Assembly: GCA_036365455.1 (NCBI GenBank)
Contig: JAWQUS010000009.1
Coordinates: 1,518,001 to 1,582,000 of the forward strand
Length of the DNA stretch: 64,000 bases
Reading direction: 5' to 3'
Source of the DNA: Macrosoma leucophasiata
Taxonomy: Eukaryota > Arthropoda > Insecta > Lepidoptera > Hedylidae
Below are positions 29,829-40,579 of this stretch, in pieces. Position numbers and translations under genes: made by a program. The notes below the pieces were generated by a model. It saw only the letters and a program-made list of their open reading frames with translations. It was not told the origin of the DNA and made no database searches. The stretch's first letter is position 1. Each line of letters begins with the position of its first letter.

Positions 29829-30199
29829 TTATTTTTAAAGAAAAATGGAAAGAAAAATTTGACTTCAGGCGAGACTCGAACTCGCGACCTACTGGGAATC
29901 TAGTCCAGCCGCTCTTCCAATTGAGCTACTGAAGCCCTGCCCGATATAGTTGGTAATAGATGGCCCGTATAGTTGGTAATAGATGGCGCTGCTGCTACCA
30001 TAAAGCAATGCAATAGATGTGAAGGAAAGATTTGACAAATCGGGCAGGGCTTCAGTAGCTCAATTGGAAGAGCGGCTGGACTAGATTCCCAGTAGGTCGC
30101 GAGTTCGAGTCTCGCCTGAAGTCAAATATTTCTTTCCATTTTTCTTTAAAAATAAAATATATTTCACAAGCATGTGTTAATGCGAAATAATATAAAACA
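29829..30199. mobile_element. Foldback SINE, family B, copy 3 (12-bp TSD)
   Basis: Left arm reverse-complemented from ttaaagaaaaatggaaag to ccctgcccgata, a short spacer with a duplicated agttggtaatagatggc, then a complete plus-strand SINE to atgcgaaataatataaaac. TSD tttatttcaatt at 29817-29828 and 30200-30211. The most symmetrical of the four: both arms contain the whole tRNA-like head. Confidence 0.88.
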
Positions 30200-30369
30200 T
30201 TTATTTCAATTGTTATGTCTCTGTTATATAATAGTTATTACGGGTCTATACATTAGGTACCATACGGAATTCAATGGTACGGAACACTACCATTTGGCGG
30301 CAGACAGATAAAGTAATGCGGTGGTGCCTACGCCGTCGAGTTCCTACACTTGAAACTCTGCCACCAATA

Positions 30370-31015
30370 GAACCAGGTACTCATGTTTTTTCATGATGCC
30401 GATGCATTTCTCATTGCCCTTTTATTAAAAGCACAGTAGCTTCCAAAAAATAAAGCGGCGAACATAAAATGTTAGGGTTAACCAGCCTAATGTGTCTCCA
30501 TCCCTTTAACAGATACCTACTGATCGTGAAGAGAATCCGATTATCATAATCATGTGTATAATTATGTACGTAGGCAAAGGAGATATTAGATAAATCAATT
30601 AAGTCCGTTAATCATACGATTGAAATGGGATTTGTCCGATGTGGATTAATTTAAATCACCCGTAAGTTATCTGTAAGCTGCTAAATTGAAATTAATTTTC
30701 CTTAATCTACAAAGTCGTTATTTTCCTGTCTTAATTGATGGATGTACGTCGCGTAAAAGACGATGTAGGTATCACAGGATCAGGTTGGTTAATTAAACAA
30801 AGTTATCTTAAGTTAATTCATAAGTTAATAAGCAAGATATCTTTTATATAAGTGTTAAATGTTTTATGTATGTGTAAGATAATCATACTGATGACTGAGC
30901 GTCATTCCCGTTGTAATGTTTGGATTAGTGTAACCGTAAAAAATAGTATACACACTACTTTAATCATCATTACGCAATTCAAATAAGGCTTTACAGATTT
31001 ATGGTATCGTCTATG
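30370..31015. other. AT-rich DNA, no feature recognised
   Basis: No repeat family or conserved frame seen. Confidence 0.35.
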
Positions 31016-31020
31016 TTATT

Positions 31021-31256
31021 TAGAATGAAATAATGTGTCAAAGGTTTGATACTCGTAGAAACGGACTATTTTTTAATATGGGAAAATGAAATTGTGGTTT
31101 TTACTATTTCCCTTCAATTTCTTCACATTTTCTTACCTTTTAAACCTGCCCTGGACACCTAAAAATCATTCAAAACCAAAATTAGCCAAATCGGTCCAGC
31201 CGTTCTCGAGTTTTAGCGAGACTAACGAACAGCAATTGATTTATATATATATACTG
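31021..31256 (+). repeat. Family F repeat fragment
   Basis: gaatgaaataatgtgtcaaa through aaatcggtccagccgttctc, nearly the same as 49645-49860. Confidence 0.6.
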
Positions 31257-31535
31257 GGTGACTTTTTTTACCGTCTTGAAAAAAATAGGGCGTGATAAGC
31301 AAATGAAATAAAAGCCTATGGCATAGTTATTTATATTATTTTTTTATATTTTCTAACCTCATCTGAAATTAAAATTTCCTTAAACATTTCTATTCATTAT
31401 TCTATTACCTACAAAACTTGCAAAAACAGGATCGTGTCAAGTTGCCGGCGTAGACAAAGTTACAAACGTTACCTCTTTATGATATAAGTATAGAAGTATA
31501 GATATCAACGTTGTTTAATTTGATTTACTTGATCC

Positions 31536-31704
31536 GGAAAGCGAAGCGTAGGCAGGCCTCCCACAAGATGGACCGACGACCTGGTGAAGGTCGCGGGCAA
31601 TCGCTGGATGAGGGCGGCCCGGGACCGTTCGTTGTGGCATTCTTTGGGGGAGGCCTTTGTTCAGCAGTGGACGTATTTTGGCTGAAATGATGATGATGAT
31701 GATG
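31536..31704 (+). mobile_element. RTE 3' end, 5'-truncated, 9-bp TSD
   Basis: Matches the last 150 bp of the full RTE element (gaaagcgaagcgtaggcagg ... ggctgaaatgatgatgatga). TSD acttgatcc at 31527-31535 and 31705-31713. Confidence 0.85.
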
Positions 31705-31739
31705 ACTTGATCCAGTATCTCTGTTTCCTTCTAGTGCCA

Positions 31740-32180
31740 ATATAGCAGGAGAGATACTGAACCCTCCAGGTAACGTAAGGCTAGAAAGTAGGCTTTTTGT
31801 AGGGATGAATCATAACATGCTAAGTACAAAAACCATCGCTTGGCAAAGATCAACCCGTCACGTCACCTGGATTTCTGATGAGAAAAATGACTTCCATACT
31901 TTAGATCTGGCTCGATTGCGACCATTTATGTTGCGTTTTGAAGTTTATTTTTATGTGATCGGATATTTAAAGAAAATCACGATTTGATTACTGCAAATGA
32001 GCAACTCAATGGTACATCAATAGCAGACTAACTAATAATTTATTGAATTCGTCCTAACAATTTCATCGTCATGGAAACACATTCCGTTGTCATGGAAACA
32101 CACTTCCGTTGTCATGGAAACACCATTACAAATATAACAATTATTCTCGCAAAACTATGGCTGCCAGATTTTAATTAATT
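31740..32180. other. Intergenic DNA with a 3-copy minisatellite
   Basis: 32066-32127 holds three imperfect units of about 25 bp based on ccgttgtcatggaaacac. Otherwise nothing recognised. Confidence 0.5.
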
Positions 32181-32185
32181 TCTTA

Positions 32186-32462
32186 CTGGTGGTAGAGCTC
32201 CAGTGTCGGAGCTCGCGGGCGTAGGCATTACCTAATATACTTGCCGCTAAATGGTAGTGTTCAGCACTATCGTGTTCCGGTCAGGTTGTAATGTACGGCC
32301 CTGTAATTTCCGGCACAGAGGCATAACACCTTAGGCCTCAGGAGTGGTAACGCATCTGCATTTTTACCTCTGGTCATTGTGTGGGTGTCTATAGGCTGCA
32401 GTCATCACTTAACATCAATGTGAACTGTATGCTTGTTTGCCACTTAACAACAAAAAAAAAAA
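32186..32462 (+). mobile_element. Family A repeat, nearly full
   Basis: Starts ctggtggtagagctcc; lacks ccaccgc after ggcgtagg; ends in an A-run. Confidence 0.85.
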
Positions 32463-32699
32463 TAATAAGGAAGTAACTTTTACCGTCAGAAAATCAGATG
32501 ACGTGACGGGCTGATCCTTCGGGCTGATCCTTGCCAGGCGATGGTTATCGTACTCAGCACATTATGACTAATCCCTACGAATACGTCTAGGCTTACAGGC
32601 GTTCCGATACTCGAAGCGTTCACTAGCTCTGGGACCATTATTATACTAGACAAGTTTATGTTTTTGATGCATTCAACTCACATATAATAACTTAGACTG

Positions 32700-33112
32700 T
32701 CGGAGCATCTGTGTCGGTTATTTTACATACAACCTCACACTAAACCTCCACTCTTCCGGTACTTATCCAACGTCCATTAAAATATACAACCATCTACCTG
32801 AAAAATTAAAAAACTTAGATAATGATAAAACATTTTTGACCAAATTAAAGAAAATTTTATTCAATAAAACATATTACAGCATTAATGAATTCTTTCAAGA
32901 AAAAGATATAAGTACAGAGTAAAATTAAATTAAAATATTAATAAATTATAGTAATAATGTAGGTCTGTATATGTTAAAATACTAGGTATTTAATTGAGTA
33001 TAAATCATCCTCTCTCCTACATTGCGGTGCCCCACAGGGTCCATAATCCTAATGTTGTAGGTACATTATGGTGCAATAAAGTATTGAGTATTGAGTATAG
33101 AGTACACAATAT
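32700..33112 (+). pseudogene. CR1-type LINE 3' end
   Basis: A C-terminal frame with IKIYNHLPEKLKNLDND and FLTKLKKILFNKTYYS ends at TAA 32920-32922. Its 3' UTR ends in a (TATTGAG)n tail. The coding end resembles that at 41690-41816. Confidence 0.7.
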
Positions 33113-33589
33113 GAAGACCTTACTAAAATGCGTTCTATCGACGTCTTTTATTGTTTGTTTAAAAATATTTCGATAAGAAATTTGAACGACTTTAACACCT
33201 AAAAAGATCTTCAATTTCCAGAAGTAAACTATTTCTTACTTGTTGTTTATTGTACAAATACCAGTATGTTTGGGGATTGCGATGAAAAAGTAGCAATTAG
33301 GTGGCAAAGAGAGGAAATATTTTGTAATTAATGTCGAGATGGACGCGGCCGGCGCGGCTACATTGTGGACACGGGACTGCGGCACTCCAAGTCACAACAT
33401 TACAGAGATACTTAAATTATCTCTATCACGAGTATTATAAAAAGGTTTTTAAAGAAATAATGGCACGAAATGTTACATTTATCTTTGACCTTGGGCAAGA
33501 TTACCCAAAGAATAGACTCATTCTCCCTATGAAACCAATTTTGACAGCACCAAACACAATTAAACTACATGAAATCACATAGAACAGTT

Positions 33590-34235
33590 TATTTATTTAT
33601 TTATTTATTTATACTTTTATGCATATTATACATATGGCGGACTTAATGCCACTAGGCATTCTCTGACAGTCAACCATGGGGTTATGGGAGAAATAATCTA
33701 GGGTGTGGGAGCAAAAAAAAAAAGTTACAAAAAGTATTATTCATACTTATGATATCAAGTATAAAATAAAAAAAAAAATAATATATCTATTGATATAGGT
33801 ACTTACTAATTAATATATACAAAAATTCATACATGATATATTTAATTTAAATTTACTTAAAACATCAAGATAAATAAATACATAATATATAATATAATAA
33901 ACTACTATATATATATATATATATATACATATGATGGCTAACATATGAAATTAGGACAACTGACTCAAGAAGTATTTCTTTAGCATGAACTTGAAAGTTA
34001 ATTTACTGGGAGATTTCCGGATGTCAATGGGAAGCGAGTTCCAGAGCTTTATTGTCGAGATGGCAAAGGAGTTTGACAAGAAACCTGAACGGTGTGAAGG
34101 AATCGCAAGAGTTAAATTTTCAGATGAACGTAGAGCGAAATTGTGGGTGTCACCTAGAAATTGAAATTTGTTTTTAAGATAGCTGGGGGAATATGAAGTT
34201 TACTTCGCGGCGTAAAATTGCTACGAATTCGCGGG
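33590..34235 (-). pseudogene. CR1-type LINE 3' end, minus strand
   Basis: The tail (ATAA)n lies at 33593-33612 and the UTR contains ggcggacttaatgccactag. The minus-strand frame near 34080-33955 reads SNSFAISTIKLWNSLPID and KLTFKFMLKKYFLSQ before a stop, a typical LINE C-terminus. Confidence 0.75.
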
Positions 34236-34242
34236 CGCGTGG

Positions 34243-34722
34243 TTGTTTAATTACTACCAATATCATAATGATAGCTTACGTTTTAGCTATAGAATAGAAA
34301 ACCGGGCACAGAAAATACAAGTTAACGGAGTAAAATCACCAGGCTCTAAAGTAGAAATGGGTGTACCACAGGGCTCGATTTTAGGTCCATTTCTGTTTTT
34401 AGTATATATAATTGATTTGCTCCATTTGATGCTCTTCAATGAGCCCAAAACAATTTAATTTGCCCATGATACCTCGCTGGTCTTTAAAGTGAATAGAAAA
34501 GAACCAAATTATGATACTATTAATAAAGCCATACAAGAAGTACATAATTGGTTTACAGTAAATAATCTTGCATTAAATAGTAAAAAAACTAAATGTATTC
34601 GTTTTACTCTTCCTAATGACAAAAGTAAAGAAGGGGAAATATTTTTCAACAATGATAAAACACTATTTGTTAGTGAAGCTAACAAATTGTTCAGAATTCA
34701 CTCTGAAGGATGCTGATCGTTG
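34243..34722 (+). pseudogene. CR1-type LINE reverse-transcriptase fragment
   Basis: Contains MGVPQGSILGPFLFLVYI, an in-frame TAA at 34456-34458, then FAHDTSLVF where the catalytic FADD should be (second position Asp changed to His), then INKAIQEVHNWFTVNNLAL and SKKTKCIRF. It abuts the opposite-strand LINE 3' end. Inactive. Confidence 0.8.
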
Positions 34723-34783
34723 CCGACCTCATCGCTACTCTGTATGTGGCTATAGTGGACTACTACTATGGCTAACATTTGAG

Positions 34784-34895
34784 GTTACTCTGGTAGAGTT
34801 CAAGTGACGGAGCTCGCGGGCGGAGGCACCACCGCATTACCTATATCTGCTGCTAGCTAGATGGTAATGTATGGCCCCGTAATAACAATCACAGA
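34784..34895 (+). mobile_element. Family A repeat, diverged partial
   Basis: ctggtagagttcaagtgacg to cgtaataacaatcacagag. Confidence 0.7.
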
Positions 34896-35175
34896 GAAAT
34901 ATCGAATTTAGTAAAGATATCTACAAACCCCTCTTCATCCAGCAACTTGCACCAAACGGTCAAGTACGAGACGGGCTGGTGGCGAGATGGCCACTCTAAA
35001 ATTAATTAAACTATTTAATGAATTCCCCACACGATGCGGCTGCATTTTATCTAGTGTCTGGATGCAGTCACCGTTAATGAGATCTGGACCTGGAACTTTG
35101 AGCAAAGTAGCAAATAGGCATACGATGTTTGTTGGTAATTGAACCAACCACCAGTAAGTCATCATTGATGACTTA

Positions 35176-35452
35176 CTGGTGGTTGAGTAACAGTGCAGGA
35201 GCCCGAGGGCGTAGGCACCACCGCATTACCTAATCTATCTGCCGCCAAATGGTGTTCAGCACTATCGTGTTCCGGTCAGGTAGTACGGCCCTGTAATTTC
35301 CGACACAGAGGCATAATACCTTACTCCTCAGGAGTGGTAACGCATCTGCATTTTGACCTTGGTCTATGTGTGGGTGTCTACAGGCTGCAGTCATCACTTA
35401 ACATCAATGTAAATTGCATGCTTGTTTGCCACTTCCATTACATAACAAAAAA
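35176..35452 (+). mobile_element. Family A repeat, full
   Basis: ctggtggttgagtaacagtg to cattacataacaaaaaaa. Preceded by the perfect short palindrome ccaccagtaagtcatc / gatgacttactggtgg. Confidence 0.85.
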
Positions 35453-35454
35453 AT

Positions 35455-35560
35455 CGTGTTCTAGTTAGATGGTTATGTGCGGTCCCGTACCTAATAAGTA
35501 TCACAGAGAGATAACACCTTAGGTATCTGGAGTGGCAATGCATCTGCATTTGACCAAACC
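35455..35560 (+). mobile_element. Family A repeat, second adjacent partial copy
   Basis: cgtgttctagttagatggtt through taggtatctggagtggcaat to tctgcatttgacc. A diverged relative placed head-to-tail with the copy before it. Confidence 0.7.
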
Positions 35561-35849
35561 GAGACTGGTGTGATGGCATACTATATGACATATATAACAA
35601 CTGATGGTAAATTTCCCACGAGTAAAAACTTTTTTTAAGGAAAAAAAGTGTAGTACCCAAAGGGTAAAATCGGGACCCTATAAGTAAGACTCTCTTGGCA
35701 GTCTGTCTATGTGTCAATCAGGCATGTATCTCATGAATTGTGATAGCTAGATTTCTATGAGAAATTAAAGAAAAATAAATATATTATTAAAAAAAAAATT
35801 AGTTAATAAGTTATAGGATAAAATAAATATTCATTTGGAGGTCACATAC

Positions 35850-35965
35850 CATCAGATCAGATCAGAAACTCATTTATTCATTTAGGGTGACAGGCACCTC
35901 TTACGACACGTCAGAAACAAACAAATTAATGTGAATAACAATTGATATACATGTCAAACAAGTGA
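35850..35965 (-). repeat. LINE 3' UTR with (TCTGAT)n tail, minus strand
   Basis: atcagatcagatcagaaact, ggtgacaggcacctcttacg and attgatatacatgtcaaaca, as at 25434 and 59931. Confidence 0.65.
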
Positions 35966-35979
35966 AAAAATACAATACA

Positions 35980-36242
35980 ATCACCATGATTATTTTGCCG
36001 TTTTTTTTAAGATAATGATACCAAACCCTTTGTGTGCGAGTCTGACTTGTACTTGGGCGATCCGCCCCGGATTCTTCATTGTAAAACTTCATTGTAAATG
36101 TCATGGTAAAGTAGCCATCACTTTACTCGAATTACTGACTGTGACTGACTTGACTGACTAAATAATTGACTAACTGATTGACTGACTGATTCTAACTTTA
36201 ACGCTGCTTTTATACGAATGCGAAATATCGTTTTACTCATGG
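35980..36242. repeat. Dispersed repeat, family H
   Basis: cttcattgtaaatgtcatgg, (tgac/tgact)n and gaaatatcgttttactc, shared with 13640-13755. Confidence 0.5.
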
Positions 36243-36243
36243 T

Positions 36244-36280
36244 AATATGCGTAATAGCGGGCATCGCTATTACGCATATT
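36244..36280. repeat. Perfect 16-bp hairpin
   Basis: Arms aatatgcgtaatagcg and cgctattacgcatatt with loop ggcat. Confidence 0.9.
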
Positions 36281-36871
36281 TTAAATATTTATAATATTTT
36301 AATGTATATTTTAAATAATAAAAAAAAAAGTCAATCATGTCGTAAGCTGGCACCTGTCTACGGAGTCTACGTTCGGAGTTCGGATACATGCAACAGCAGA
36401 AAACATAAACCAAGTTTAAATTATTTTAATGTGAAGATCTATTTGAAAATTGTCTTATGGAGCGTTTAACCCCTTTCAGAGGAACAGGATAAAAAGTGTG
36501 TTGTTGAACACTGTGTGTTAGAACCAAATTATACTCAACCTGTGTACAAAATTTAATCGAAATTCATTCAGCCGCTTTAGCATGATTGAGCAACAAACAG
36601 AGTAACATCCATCTTTTATAACATATCATTTAATAACATTTATGTAACATATTTCAACAAAGTTTATTTTCGGAAAGACAAGTTGACAAATCGTTTTTAA
36701 AATTTTAAAATTGTGATATCTCTACGTGACAAGGTCTATTTCGCTGTTCGCACCATCGCCGCTTTATCCCTCGGTACATAAGTTTTCCATTTCAATACAG
36801 AGTATTCTAGCGCATCCATGCATCAGGAGATTTATATAAATGCTCGCGACCTGGAAATCCGTACGCTTTAA

Positions 36872-37167
36872 GGGTCATAGCTCACTAGAGCCACCGGCAC
36901 CCAAGCAACACCACTCCGTATCGACATCGGATCGCCTCGACCGCAAGCCGTCTTCGCGTGGGCGGCGCGCCTCTGGTCCACACGCAGTCCGCGCGTGGAC
37001 CACTCTGTGACCACTAGCTTGTCTTGCGTTGACTTTGCATTGCCAACGCGCTGTCCGCGAGTGGTTCACAAGTAATATCGCGTCGTTCACCCACCACCCG
37101 ACGAGTGAACGCCGTAAAACGAAGCGGTGCCGGTCGGGTGCCGGGTGGCTGTAGTGAGCTATGACCC
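36872..37167. mobile_element. PIF/Harbinger-like MITE
   Basis: Terminal inverted repeats of about 34 bp (gggtcatagctcacta... and ...tagtgagctatgaccc) flanked by TAA on both sides (36869-36871, 37168-37170). GC-rich interior with no transposase. TWA target sites and G-rich termini fit PIF/Harbinger (established); assignment by structure only. Confidence 0.7.
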
Positions 37168-37170
37168 TAA

Positions 37171-37460
37171 GTCCTGAACCTGCACTTTGTGTAACGTAGC
37201 CTTTATAAATCCATTCGAAGTACCTATTGTATGTGTGTACTATTGAATACGACTGCATTGTTAGTTAGTTTATACCGCGCTCGTCAGCTGGTATATTAAA
37301 GGAAGAAAGAAAACATTATAATTCAATATTAATTCCAATCTATACATCTATACAAATAAATAAAATTGGAGTATACAATTTTGTATTATTTTCAAATATA
37401 ATATAATTCATTACAAATATTTAAAAAAAAAACCTTAAATAAACTTAAAATAAATATAGC
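37171..37460. other. AT-rich DNA, no feature recognised
   Basis: Only A/T-rich simple sequence. Confidence 0.35.
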
Positions 37461-37462
37461 AG

Positions 37463-38400
37463 TTATGCATCAAAATAATCCACATCGTGGTCGTACTGCG
37501 GCAACGTTCCCAGAAGGCTGGCAGCATTGCCACGTTGAATGGCAATGCTTATTCTCTGCCCAAAATATTGGCCAGCCCTCTGGTCACGGAAATTGTCGAC
37601 CAAATCGCAATGTCTCCAAATAAGAGACGAGCACTGGGACCCCATGGATCAAGCGTTTCAACCCCAAAAGGCACAAAAAGGTAATCATCTGAAAGACTAC
37701 TTACTGTATTTGCGCCGCTTTAGGGTCTCCGCTGATGCGGCAGCAGTGCCGGCAGCGGACGCCGTGCCTGGAAGATGGGTAGGCGCTAGGGTGTCAACGC
37801 ATTTTGCGTCCCACACCAAAGGCCTGCTCAGCTTCCAAGGCATTAATGACATGCCGTCCGGTCTCCTTCCATCGTCACGTGCCAAACCATTAGGTTCTAA
37901 AACAGCTGGCACGCCGACGGTGGAAAGAGCACGGCGCAGGATATCATTCAATTGGGCGTGTTTTGCATATCTACTGGCACTTCTACTGCAGGAAAGCCCA
38001 CGGTGTCCGAGGCGGTCGACGGCTTCACCGCAGTGACAGCGATGTGGAGCGCAGCAGGGAGTACCCAATCGAAGGCACGCCGCGAGTCGGAAAGTGATAT
38101 CGTCCAGCATTGTTCCTGCGCTTGGCGATGGCAAAGCCTGTAACCAGAGGCCAGACTCCCACTCTCCCAAAGCCAGTAGACGGGCACGTTCTGCAGCATC
38201 GGTTGACGTATCAATAAGTTGTTTCCGTACCAAGCCGCAGACCGGCGCATCCCACTGTCTCTGCGAAGAGAGATTGTCCGGCAGGTCCACGTTTGGGCAT
38301 GTCATTTTCCAGGCATTCAAGGCTTCAGTCGAACACGGCACCTCGCCATTTATGAGTGATAAAGGTAGGATGTTCCTCGTTAGTTTTTCAGTGCCGTGAA
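37463..38400 (-). pseudogene. C-terminal region of an invertebrate reverse-transcriptase-type element
   Basis: The minus-strand frame 38341-37697 has RLAACLRLGTPCC, a zinc-knuckle-like CHCGEAVDRLGHRGLSC (C-x-C...H...C), LNDILRRALSTVGVP, and RRPDGMSLMPW followed by LVWDAKCVDT and ETLKRRKYSK. After a frameshift near 37690 it continues as [17 protein letters not shown], ending about 37463. I know this tail from hypothetical proteins in bivalves, cnidarians and echinoderms, where an RT domain precedes it. The PD...D-A-K spacing suggests a restriction-like nuclease core, but that is inference. Markedly GC-rich against its surroundings. Confidence 0.7.
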
Positions 38401-38453
38401 TTGAAGACAGAAATGCCGGTAAACCCAGTAGAATTGGATTTAATTCAATTAAA

Positions 38454-38717
38454 CTTTTTTTTTAATTATTGGAAGAGGCAAACAAGCATGCAATTCACAT
38501 TGATGTTAAGTGATGACTGCAGCTTGTAGACACCCACAAAGACCAAGGTCAAAGTGCAGATGCGTTACCACTCCTGAGGCCTAAGGTGTTGTGCCACTGT
38601 GCCGGAAATTACAGGGCCGTACATTACCACCTGACCGGAAAACAATAGTGCTGAACACTACTATTTAGCGGCAAGTAATATTAGGCCTCCGTCACAGGAG
38701 CTCTATCACCAGTAAAA
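38454..38717 (-). mobile_element. Family A repeat, with a 5'-end deletion
   Basis: From ggaagaggcaaacaagcatg to gagctctatcaccagtaaa. Lacks the aatgcggtggtgcctacgcc segment. Confidence 0.85.
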
Positions 38718-38721
38718 TCTT

Positions 38722-38775
38722 CTCGGAGGCCTTATGGGCGGTTTGAAAACATCCGACAACGGGTTGGCCCGTATC
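38722..38775 (-). repeat. Short piece of the CR1-group element's 5' region
   Basis: cggaggcctta followed by gtttgaaaacatccgacaac resembles the sequence just upstream of ORF1 at 23890-23930 (reverse complement). Confidence 0.5.
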
Positions 38776-38794
38776 TCCGGGTGATAAAAGTTGT

Positions 38795-38935
38795 ATATTT
38801 GGGTCAAATTTCAAGTCTCTAGTAAATATAGTTTTTTGCGCTAAAGCACGGACGGGCAGACAGACAGACAGACGGACATGGCGAAACTATAAGGGTTGTT
38901 TACTACGGAACCCTAAAAACGGTTTTATCTCCGTA
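38795..38935 (-). repeat. Family G repeat fragment
   Basis: tttcaagtctctagtaaata, the run agacagacagacagacggac and ctacggaaccctaaaaacg. Confidence 0.65.
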
Positions 38936-39114
38936 GCCACTCAATGTGAGGTTCCAAGATATTTTCAAATCTCTATAGTTTGCATTTGCAAACCAGCCTC
39001 GTCATTAAATAGCATTTCGGACTGCAATTCAAATAATCATGAGTAATCCGGAGCCGTACGTATCCCGCACAAGTGGGCCCGCCTGTTGCCTGGAACGTTA
39101 CCAGAATTTTTAGA

Positions 39115-39548
39115 GAGACGTACATGGAAACGTCCCTTACTGTTTGCTCTCGCTATTGTGGTTTATCCAAATAGAATGTAACAACTATGGATAAATGACC
39201 AAGCCGTATGCTACGCGAGTCGGGGTTTTATTTTTAATTTCGTGCATTATGGAGAGGCAAAGGAAACAATACAGTAGTATTGTAAGCTTCGGTTGAGAAA
39301 TGGAAAATTGAATTTTTATGATTCTTTGAATGAGACGTACATGGAAACGTCCCTTACGGTTTGCTCTCGCTATTGTATCATATCCAAATAGAATATAACG
39401 ACTATGGATAAATGACCAAGCCGTATGCTACGCGAGTCGGACTTTTATATTTTTAATTTCGTGCATTATGCAGAGGCAAAGGAAACAATACAGTAGTATT
39501 GTAAGCTTCGGTTGAGAAATAGAAAATTGAATATTTATGATTATTTTC
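39115..39548. repeat. 217-bp tandem duplication (two units)
   Basis: Unit 1 39115-39331, unit 2 39332-39548. Both start gagacgtacatggaaacgtc and contain aagccgtatgctacgcgagt and cagtagtattgtaagcttc. They differ by a handful of substitutions and one short indel. Confidence 0.9.
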
Positions 39549-39744
39549 ATTTAGTTCCTCGTATTATGTCGCATTTGATTGGGTGGTAGTAAGTAAGTTT
39601 TGATATGTTTAGATTTCTAAAATCTTTTCATTGAATCTTTCCCATATTGGAAAGAATAATTGTAAGTTGTCACATAGTAATACGATACCTTCTTAATTTG
39701 TCGTATGTCTTATGTAGAAAATTAACCGTCAATGATGCTATACA

Positions 39745-39925
39745 CGGGGTAGGCAGAGAGTGTAGAGCGCCAGATATCCCGGTCCTGACATACCTCTCGT
39801 GCCTCATCTACCTTCATCATTCTCTTCATACATGCACGCCGATTCCCAAGACGCTGGGACTACACTCTCTGCCTACCCCGTTAGGGACCTGGCGTGAAGA
39901 TACATATACATACATATATGCTATC
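39745..39925 (+). mobile_element. Family E repeat (ggggtaggcagag), canonical orientation
   Basis: 21-bp inverted repeats (cggggtaggcagagagt... at 39745-39765 and ...actctctgcctaccccg at 39860-39880) enclose about 94 bp. These are followed by ttagggacctggcgtgaaga and a (TACA) tail. A relative at 51790-51965 has its inner segment inverted. Confidence 0.7.
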
Positions 39926-39981
39926 ACCTAGTAAATTAAAAAGCTATAGATTAACTTTGATAATATTGACATAATCTTTTT

Positions 39982-40242
39982 ACTGGTGGCAGAACTCCAG
40001 TGACGGAGCGCGCGGGCGTAGGCACCACCGCATTACCTAATATACTTGCCGCTAAATAAAAATAATAAAAAAAAAATAATACCTTAATAGGCATAACACG
40101 TTCCTCAACCCTTAGGCCTCAGGAGTGGCAACGCATCTGCATTTGACCTCTGGTCATTGTGTAAGTGTCTATTGGCTGCAGTCATCACTTAACATCAATG
40201 TGAAGTACATGCTTGTTTGCCACTTTCATGACATAAAAAAAA
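39982..40242 (+). mobile_element. Family A repeat with an A-rich replacement in the middle
   Basis: The 5' part ctggtggcagaactcc ... cttgccgctaaat is followed by an A/T-rich stretch instead of the usual tggtagtgttcagcac, then the normal 3' half and A-tail. Confidence 0.8.
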
Positions 40243-40579
40243 CACATACCAATCAAATAGAGTTCAGTTTCTAGTGAAATGGCATGAAAAAGACAAAAAT
40301 TTGCAACAAAATCCAAACTGGATTTGAACTGAAAAAATGACTAACTTTACATTTATCTCCTTCTATTTTCCTTTCCCAAAAGGGTTCACCGTTTTGTAAC
40401 ATAGAATAACATTTCACGACTTTTAAGCCAATTACAGTGCAATGAAATTTCGAAATGAATTGAAAATGCGAAAGCGACTGTACTCGACATTTTCGCGAAT
40501 AAACATCGCTACGTACTCCGAGGAAGGTACAAAAGACCGCTTAAATGTCAAGTAATAAAATAGACATAAAAATACTGGT

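Larger units (their letters stand above)
28998..30209 (+). mobile_element. Penelope-like element fragment with nested insertions
   Basis: Carries the C-terminal GIY-YIG endonuclease region (see 29335-29670). An inverted copy of its own 3' terminus lies at the left (attgaaataagactattttt, 29312-29340, against aaaatagttttatttcaat at 29810-29828), as is typical of Penelope insertions. It is itself interrupted on the left by a truncated LINE (29011-29274) and on the right by a foldback SINE (29829-30199). Confidence 0.75.
28965..30365 (-). mobile_element. Family A repeat split by a nested Penelope insertion
   Basis: The left piece, 28965-28997, ends ttgttaagtctct. The right piece, 30210-30365, restarts ttgttatgtctct and continues gttattacgggtctatac to aactctgccaccaatag. 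The shared 13-mer with one mismatch is the TSD of the intervening element. Confidence 0.75.

Noticed and set aside
36875..37258. 127-codon Arg-rich minus-strand protein
   Set aside because: It lies in the GC-rich MITE; composition alone keeps it open.
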